From assembly GCA_035627835.1 (NCBI GenBank), contig DASPKX010000170.1, positions 1 to 8,839 on the forward strand: a DNA stretch of 8,839 bases, read 5' to 3'. Numbering within the stretch: the stretch's first letter is position 1; each line of letters begins with the position of its first letter. The stretch is from DASPKX01 sp035627835 (GTDB taxonomy: Bacteria > Verrucomicrobiota > Verrucomicrobiia > Limisphaerales > SXQI01). Shown piece after piece: positions 6,543-8,839 of this stretch. The translations under genes and the position numbers were made by a program. The notes under the pieces are model-generated. The model ran no database searches, was not told the origin of the DNA, and saw only the letters and a program-made list of their open reading frames with translations.

Positions 6543-6715
6543 AATGACACTCCTTTTCACGAAACAACTTCGAACCTGCGCGCGTTCTTTCCAATGAGGG
6601 CAGGGGACTGTTTTTGGCTTCAGCAAAGGGCTGAGGGGGTGAATTGCCATTCTTGATGGACGCAGTTGAAAAATCTGTTTGACCGGGACGCGCCTGTTGG
6701 CTATTGGTCCCCATA
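6543..6715. promoter_or_regulatory. Divergent promoter region; TTGACC-N17-TATTGG is a weak candidate for leuA
   Basis: The region must hold start sites for the PRC-barrel gene (minus) and the leuA leader (plus). On the plus strand TTGACC (6679-6684) and TATTGG (6702-6707) are 17 bases apart; the -35 is good and the -10 is poor. If real, transcription would start near 6714, right at the leader-peptide start codon, implying a leaderless message. No confident minus-strand promoter was found. Confidence 0.3.
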
Positions 6716-6787
6716 GTGAATCGAATCGCGACAAACCTGCTGCTTAGCGAGGCTCTGCTGTTGTGCAGAGCGGCAGATGGGTTTTAA
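6716..6787 (+). CDS. leuL: Leucine-rich leader peptide of the leuA attenuator (23 residues)
   Basis: A GTG-initiated frame encodes MNRIATNLLLSEALLLCRAA followed by DGF and a TAA stop at 6785-6787. Six of 23 codons are leucine, in two runs of three: CTG CTG CTT at 6737-6745 and CTG CTG TTG at 6755-6763. The frame sits immediately upstream of a terminator and of leuA, the first gene of leucine synthesis, which is the arrangement of a translation-coupled amino-acid attenuator. Scarce charged tRNA-Leu would stall the ribosome on these codons. The start is uncertain: no Shine-Dalgarno sequence is visible, and a TTG at 6704 is an in-frame alternative (the frame is open back to a TGA at 6680). A 7-pair hairpin GCTCTGC/GCAGAGC (6752-6758 with 6765-6771) overlaps the second Leu run and could act as the pause hairpin. 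Confidence 0.75.
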   Translation: MNRIATNLLLSEALLLCRAADGF

Positions 6788-6822
6788 CGCGAACAGATAA
6801 CTCGTTCAGAAACCCCGCTGCC
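6772..6822 (+). promoter_or_regulatory. Predicted antiterminator of the leuA attenuator
   Basis: GGCAGATGGGTT (6772-6783) resembles the terminator's right arm GGCAGCGGGGTT at 10 of 12 positions, so it can pair with the left arm AACCCCGCTGCC (6811-6822) as two 5-pair helices around a 2-base mismatch. It overlaps the last codons before the leader stop at 6785-6787. A ribosome finishing the peptide would cover it and free the terminator; a ribosome stalled on the first Leu codons would leave it free. Confidence 0.7.
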
Positions 6823-6858
6823 AGGACTCAGAGCCCGGCAGCGGGGTTCCTGTTTTTT
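6811..6858 (+). terminator. Attenuator terminator upstream of leuA
   Basis: A perfect 12-base-pair stem (AACCCCGCTGCC at 6811-6822 with GGCAGCGGGGTT at 6837-6848), a 14-base loop and six T residues at 6853-6858. It ends 24 bases before the leuA start and lies after no upstream plus-strand gene other than the leader, so it acts within the leuA 5' leader. Confidence 0.9.
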
Positions 6859-6882
6859 AGGACCCGGACAATCAAGGTTAAC

Positions 6883-8448
6883 ATGAAAAGCAACAAGATC
6901 ATCATATTCGACACCACGCTCCGCGACGGTGAGCAATGCCCAGGCGCATCCATGAATTTGCGCGAGAAACTGGAAGTTGCCCGCCAACTCGCGCGCTTGA
7001 AGGTCGATGTGATTGAAGCTGGGTTCCCCGTGATCAGCGAGGGGGACTTCGAGGCGGTCCAAACAATCGCCAAAGAGGTGAAAGGCCCGATCATCTGCGG
7101 CTTGGCTCGTTGCGTGGAGAAGGACATTGATGCTGCAGGGCAGGCGGTGAAGCCCGCAGGAAAGCGCGGCCGCATTCACGTTTTCCTCGCCACGTCGAAA
7201 ATTCATCGGGAATTTAAGTTGGGCAAACCGCAGGAGGAAATCTTGCGCCTTGCGGTCGAAGGCGTGAAGCGGGCCCGGAAGTGGGTTGATGACGTGGAGT
7301 TCTCACCCGAGGACGGGTCGCGCACGGAGCCAGACTTCCTGATCCAGGTTTGCAAAGCGGTCGTTGCCGCTGGCGCCACCACGGTAAATATTCCGGATAC
7401 CGTCGGCTGGGCGGTGCCGGAGCAGTACGGCGCCTTGATCAAGCAACTGCACGATTCTGTCCCTGAGTTCCAATCAGGCAAAGCTGTGATCAGCGTGCAT
7501 TGCCATAATGACTTAGGCTTGGCGGTCGCAAATTCGCTCGCCGCCGTGCGCAACGGCGCGCGGCAGGTGGAATGCACCGTCAACGGCATCGGTGAACGCG
7601 CGGGCAATGCAGCCTTGGAGGAAATCGTTATGGCCTTGAAGACACGGGGGGACGTCTTCGGAGGCGCCAACACCGGCGTTCAAGCCAAGGAAATTGTGAA
7701 GAGTTCGCGGCTCGTGTCTCGCATGAGCGGCTTGGTCGTGCAGCGCAGCAAAGCGATTGTCGGCGAGAACGCCTTCGCGCACAGCAGCGGCATTCACCAG
7801 GATGGCATCCTCAAGAAGCGTGAGACCTACGAAATCATGGACCCGCAGGATGTCGGCTGGGGACAGACAGAATTGCCTCTGACTAAACATAGCGGCCGCG
7901 CCGCGGTTGCAGCCCGCTTGAAGCATCTCGGGTTCAAATTGACTGAGGCGGAGATGCACGGCTTCTTCAAGAAGTTCAAAGAGATCGGCGACAAGAAGAA
8001 GTTCGTCTATGACGACGATTTGTCAGCCCTTGTGGAAGGGCAAATCACCGAGGTGCCCGAAACCTGGTCGCTGGATTATTTGAGCGTCTCCAGCGGGAAT
8101 CAAACTCTGCCCACAGCGACCGTGCGATTGAAACGCGCCGGGAGCACAGAGGAAGCTCCACAGGACGCGAGCATTGGAGATGGCCCGGTGGACGCCGCCC
8201 TGAAGGCTATTGACCGCCTCACACAAACCCGCGGCAAGCTCATGGATTACTCGCTGCGCGCCGTTTCACAGGGCAAAGATGCATTGGGTGAAGTGAGCGT
8301 AAAGGTGGACTTCGGCTCCAGGGAGCTTGTGACAGGCAAAGGCGCGAGCACCGACGTGATTGAAGCGAGCGCGCGCGCTTATTTGAATGCGGTGAACCGC
8401 TTTGTTATGGCGAACGGCCAAAGCAGGCAGGGGGTTGCCCAACCGTAA
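6883..8448 (+). CDS. leuA: 2-isopropylmalate synthase
   Basis: A 521-residue enzyme of the first leucine-specific step: acetyl-CoA plus 2-oxoisovalerate gives 2-isopropylmalate, in the cytoplasm. The DRE-TIM barrel signature DTTLRDGEQ is at residues 10-18, with the metal-ligand Asp15. The other ligands are His206 and His208 in HCHNDLG, and Asn242 in ERAGNAALEE. The linker region includes HSSGIHQDGILK at 300-311. The C-terminal allosteric domain (about 391-510) ends GKGASTDVIEASARAYLNA, which fits the leucine-feedback LeuA_dimer fold. Length is normal for the long LeuA type. The ATG at 6883 is chosen because AAGG (6874-6877) sits 5 bases upstream and the protein then opens MKSNKIIIFDTTLRDG; the longer frame back to 6763 would read through the attenuator. 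Expression is probably set by the leucine attenuator upstream. Homocitrate or citramalate synthase are less likely. Confidence 0.96.
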   Translation: MKSNKIIIFDTTLRDGEQCPGASMNLREKLEVARQLARLKVDVIEAGFPVISEGDFEAVQTIAKEVKGPIICGLARCVEKDIDAAGQAVKPAGKRGRIHVFLATSKIHREFKLGKPQEEILRLAVEGVKRARKWVDDVEFSPEDGSRTEPDFLIQVCKAVVAAGATTVNIPDTVGWAVPEQYGALIKQLHDSVPEFQSGKAVISVHCHNDLGLAVANSLAAVRNGARQVECTVNGIGERAGNAALEEIVMALKTRGDVFGGANTGVQAKEIVKSSRLVSRMSGLVVQRSKAIVGENAFAHSSGIHQDGILKKRETYEIMDPQDVGWGQTELPLTKHSGRAAVAARLKHLGFKLTEAEMHGFFKKFKEIGDKKKFVYDDDLSALVEGQITEVPETWSLDYLSVSSGNQTLPTATVRLKRAGSTEEAPQDASIGDGPVDAALKAIDRLTQTRGKLMDYSLRAVSQGKDALGEVSVKVDFGSRELVTGKGASTDVIEASARAYLNAVNRFVMANGQSRQGVAQP

Positions 8449-8496
8449 GGTTCCGGCCGCCTTCTCCGCCCTGAGAGGATGTGGTAGCGTCAGCGC

Positions 8497-8839
8497 ATGA
8501 AATGGATTTCGTTTTGTGCGCTGGCGCTCGCCCTGGTCGGTTGCGGTGATTCGAGCAAACCAAAGCCGGAGGCGAAACCGCCGGAGAGCGTTATCAGCGC
8601 TCCAGTTGATTACGTGGGCGCGGTTGGCACAGCGCAGAAACGCGCAGCCAACAACCTCGATCTGACTCCAGTGAAACGGGCGATCCAGCAGTTCAAGTCC
8701 GCGGAGGGCAGATATCCCGCGAACTTCCAGGAACTCGTGGCGGAAGGGCACCTGGCCACTATGCCAAGCGCTCCGTCGGGAATGCGTTTCCAATACGATC
8801 CAGCATCCGGCGCGGTGAGCCTCGTCCCCAACGCGGCTA
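8497..8839 (+). CDS. Predicted lipoprotein with pseudopilin-like C-terminal pattern (runs off the right edge)
   Basis: At least 114 residues are visible before the edge. The protein opens MKWISFCALALALVGCGDSS, a lipoprotein signal peptide with lipobox LVGC and the lipidated Cys16, followed by a Pro/Lys-rich linker (residues 21-30). With no Asp at position +2 it would be sorted to the outer membrane under the Escherichia coli rule, which may not apply here. The rest has a charged helix (LTPVKRAIQQFKSAEGRYP, about residues 58-76) and then FQELVAEGHL, PSAPSGMRFQYD and SGAVSLVP. That order resembles the C-terminal part of type II secretion pseudopilins (YP-x-x-x-x-L and P-x-G-x-x-x-x-YD), but without their N-terminal prepilin helix. 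It starts 48 bases after leuA on the same strand, and no terminator is visible between them. Function unknown. Confidence 0.75.
   Translation, partial: MKWISFCALALALVGCGDSSKPKPEAKPPESVISAPVDYVGAVGTAQKRAANNLDLTPVKRAIQQFKSAEGRYPANFQELVAEGHLATMPSAPSGMRFQYDPASGAVSLVPNAA

Noticed and set aside
6763..6882. N-terminal extension of leuA by 40 residues
   Set aside because: It would be translated through the attenuator terminator and lacks conserved LeuA sequence. The ATG at 6883 has a Shine-Dalgarno-like AAGG and matches the family start.
1..8839. CRISPR array, rRNA, phage or defence genes
   Set aside because: No regularly spaced repeats, no rRNA-like sequence and no phage or defence protein families were seen.

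Overview
The window looks like chromosomal DNA of a GC-rich Gram-negative bacterium, most likely from Verrucomicrobiota or a close relative. The Gram-negative call rests on lpxC and on a signal-peptide lipoprotein. The phylum is an inference from the style of the large secreted protein (fibronectin III modules, a gingipain-like core and a C-terminal module ending in 'FYRA') and from recall of similar proteins; no search was possible.

Layout. Bases 1-1980 carry a minus-strand group, transcribed in the order VOC-family protein, zinc alcohol dehydrogenase, lpxC (5' part only), with gaps of 14 and 31 bases. Bases 1981-2335 are a non-coding divergent region with inverted and direct repeats. Bases 2336-5092 encode a 918-residue secreted multidomain protein on the plus strand, closed by a strong intrinsic terminator at 5112-5150. 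Bases 5151-5415 are a run of stem-loops containing minus-strand terminators. Bases 5435-5600 are a short element with terminal inverted repeats, MITE-like, whose right end lies exactly in the stop codon of the minus-strand PRC-barrel gene at 5598-6542. Divergently, a 23-codon leucine-rich leader peptide (6716-6787) and a terminator/antiterminator pair (6772-6858) precede leuA (6883-8448). A partial lipoprotein gene runs off the right edge.

How the parts work together. The clearest regulatory system is a leucine attenuator. The leader peptide has two runs of three Leu codons. The segment next to its stop codon (6772-6783) can pair with the left arm of the terminator (10 of 12 positions), so ribosome stalling on Leu codons should let leuA be transcribed, while completed translation should favour termination. 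The second clear story is the small transposable element. Removing it with one copy of its TA target restores a TAA stop codon for the PRC-barrel gene, followed about 18 bases later by a UUCG-loop terminator, so the element appears to have inserted into the stop codon and separated the gene from its terminator. The remaining genes (lipid A synthesis, aldehyde/alcohol redox, cell-surface proteins) do not form one obvious pathway.
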